Source of the DNA: CAYYNQ01 sp964473105
Lineage (GTDB): Bacteria > Sumerlaeota > Sumerlaeia > MVZB01
NCBI GenBank assembly: GCA_964473105.1
Contig: CAYYNQ010000077.1
Span: forward strand, 1 to 25,936
DNA length: 25,936 nt
Reading direction: 5' to 3'
Shown here one piece after another: positions 24,500 through 25,936 of the stretch. The notes beneath the pieces were generated by a model, which ran no database searches, had not been told where the DNA came from, and worked only from the letters and a program-made list of their open reading frames with translations. Position 1 is the first letter of the stretch, and the number at the start of each line of letters is the position of its first letter. A program made the position numbers and the translations under genes.

Positions 24500-25936
24500 T
24501 TGAAGTGCTGGCCGTTCCTTATCCTTTGTGCCTGTATGTCAATTTATGGCTTTAAAATACAGGCTGATGAGATCAATCCACTGAAAGACACCGAACCGTT
24601 GACATGGACGGATGAACTTCATGTCCGATTGATGGATGGAGCCCATCGATATATCGATCGGAGAATCGACCAGTCGATCGAGACCCGGCAGCGGTTCTGG
24701 AATCGTGATTTTTCATCGGTCGAGGACTATGAGGCCTCTGTCAAGCCCAATCGCGACCGCTTTACACGAAATATCGGGATTGTCGACAAACGGGTTCAGG
24801 TCAAGATGGAATATGCCGGTGATATCGCTGACCCTGCCGTCATTGCAGAGACGGACAACTATCAAGTTTACCAGATCCGCTGGTCGGTACTCGATACCGT
24901 TACCGGTGAGGGGCTGCTGGTCAGGCCGCGTTCCGAGGCGATGGGTCATGTCATTGCAATTCCTGATGCGGACCAGACCCCTGAGCAGATCATGGGACTG
25001 GCTGATGGTGTTGCACCGGAAGCACAGTTCGCACGGCGGCTTGCCGAGAATGGCTACCAGGTCATCGTGCCGACTCTGCTCGATCGCTCAGCCCGCTGGT
25101 CGGGGGAATACATCTCCTCCAAGGGGGGCGGACCTTCTCCCTCCTTCCATAATCAGCCGCATCGCGAATGGATTCACCGGATGGCCTATATGATGGGACG
25201 GAACATCATGGGTTTTGAGGTTCAGAAGATGATGTCACTGGTGGACTGGCTGAAACAGCAGGCCGGGGAGGACGTACGCATCGGTATTGCCGGTTATGGA
25301 GAGGGTGGGATGATTGCCATGTATTCGGCAGCGGTCGACACCCGTATCGATGCAGCCTTGGTCAGCGGTTATTTCAAGTCACGGCAGGTATTGTGGGAGT
25401 AACCCATCTATCGGCTTGTCTGGGCATTGCTTTATGATTTCGGGGATGCGGAGATTGCAACCCTGATCGCACCGCGTGGGCTTGTGGTCGAATATTGCGA
25501 CGAACCGACGCTGCCTGATCCACCGGATACCCCGGGTCTGGGTCGCACCCGGGCACCGGGTCTGATGGAGACACCGGACTTTGCGGACGTCTCGGCTGAG
25601 TTCGACCGGATCGGCACGCTGCTTAAACCTGGTTTTCAGCCCCGGCATCTTGTCGCTGCAGACGAGAATCGAACCATCTCCCCGGGATCCGGTAATGCCC
25701 TGGAGAAATTCTCGGATTTACTGGGAGTTGAAACATCCCTGGCTTCACTGCCAGGGCCTGCCCATGACAGGCGCGGCCACTTCGACCCGGCCGAGCGTCA
25801 GAAACGGCAGGTCGAGGAACTCGAACAGTTCGTCCAGTGGCTGATTCCCAATTCCGACCAAGTCCGCAGCCGGGTCTGTCGTGAACGGCATCCGATGATC
25901 GATAAACTGTTCGGTGAAAACCAGGCCAGCAAATGG
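24500..25936 (+). pseudogene. Exported alpha/beta hydrolase (dienelactone hydrolase-like), interrupted by TAA
   Basis: The gene starts at TTG 24500, supported by AAAGGAAG 9 bases upstream and by the signal peptide MKCWPFLILCACMSIYGF (LCAC could be a lipobox). The first 300 residues contain the cap and core of an alpha/beta hydrolase: VIAIPDADQTPEQ, YQVIVPTLLDRSARWSG, the elbow IGIAGYGEGGMIAMYS, and ALVSGYFKSRQVLWE. A TAA follows at 25400-25402. Beyond it the same frame stays open to the window edge (178 codons) and continues the fold: PIYRLVWALLYDFGDAEIA, LIAPRGLVVEY, and HDRRGHFDPAERQKRQVEEL with a candidate catalytic His. So one stop codon splits an otherwise intact gene. The elbow has Glu268 where Ser or Cys is usual. 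It could be a true pseudogene or a sequence error. Confidence 0.82.

Noticed and set aside
23103..25936. Stop-codon reassignment to explain the interrupted genes
   Set aside because: TGA, TAG and TAA each interrupt a frame, and intact genes in the same window end at TGA (DUF1501), TAG (GH127-like) or TAA (sugar porter), so no single recoded stop fits.

Overview
The window looks like chromosomal DNA from a free-living, Gram-negative, planctomycete-like bacterium. The strongest clue is an operon of PPC-domain, DUF1549/DUF1553 (with fused cytochrome c) and DUF1501 proteins. That set is typical of Planctomycetota, Verrucomicrobiota, Lentisphaerota and Hydrogenedentota. A pseudopilin with a TRSKVSR-type stalk and many secreted proteins fit the same groups. 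The exact phylum cannot be fixed from the sequence alone. No tRNA, rRNA, CRISPR array, transposase or phage structural module was seen.

Layout. 1-1495 (-) is the N-terminal part of a large multi-pass membrane protein that runs off the left edge. 1796-8902 (+) is a four-gene run: PPC-domain exported protein, a phage-type DUF6065-like protein, a large DUF1549/DUF1553 protein with an N-terminal c-type cytochrome domain, and a Tat-exported DUF1501 protein. 9174-10532 is an MFS sugar-porter transporter and 10725-11348 an exported glutathione peroxidase. Two SGNH/GDSL hydrolases face each other (11491-12591 + and 12620-13642 -). They are followed by an exported parvulin-type PPIase (13838-15379).

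15380-25936 is a different kind of region. It is made of exported proteins in related copies, several of them broken. Two intact paralogues of a secreted family I do not recognise (15688-16794 and 17774-18814) flank a type II/IV pseudopilin (16961-17614). A third, truncated and frameshifted relic of the family sits at 18842-19089. A large unrecognised secreted protein follows (19170-20831). Next come three generations of GH127-like (beta-L-arabinofuranosidase fold) sequence: a C-terminal relic (20876-21103), an intact gene (21167-23068), and a decayed copy with two in-frame nonsense codons and an internal deletion (23103-24080). The window ends in an alpha/beta-hydrolase (dienelactone hydrolase-like) gene interrupted by an in-frame TAA (24500-25936).

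How it may fit together (inference): the left half is an envelope redox/polymer-handling operon beside a sugar transporter and envelope maintenance enzymes. The right half is a fast-evolving exported-carbohydrate-handling locus that grows by tandem duplication and sheds copies. The most distinctive items are the undescribed paired secreted family around a pseudopilin, the AT-rich leader with a 22-bp tandem repeat in front of it, the GH127 gene graveyard, and the phage-type protein inside the cytochrome operon.
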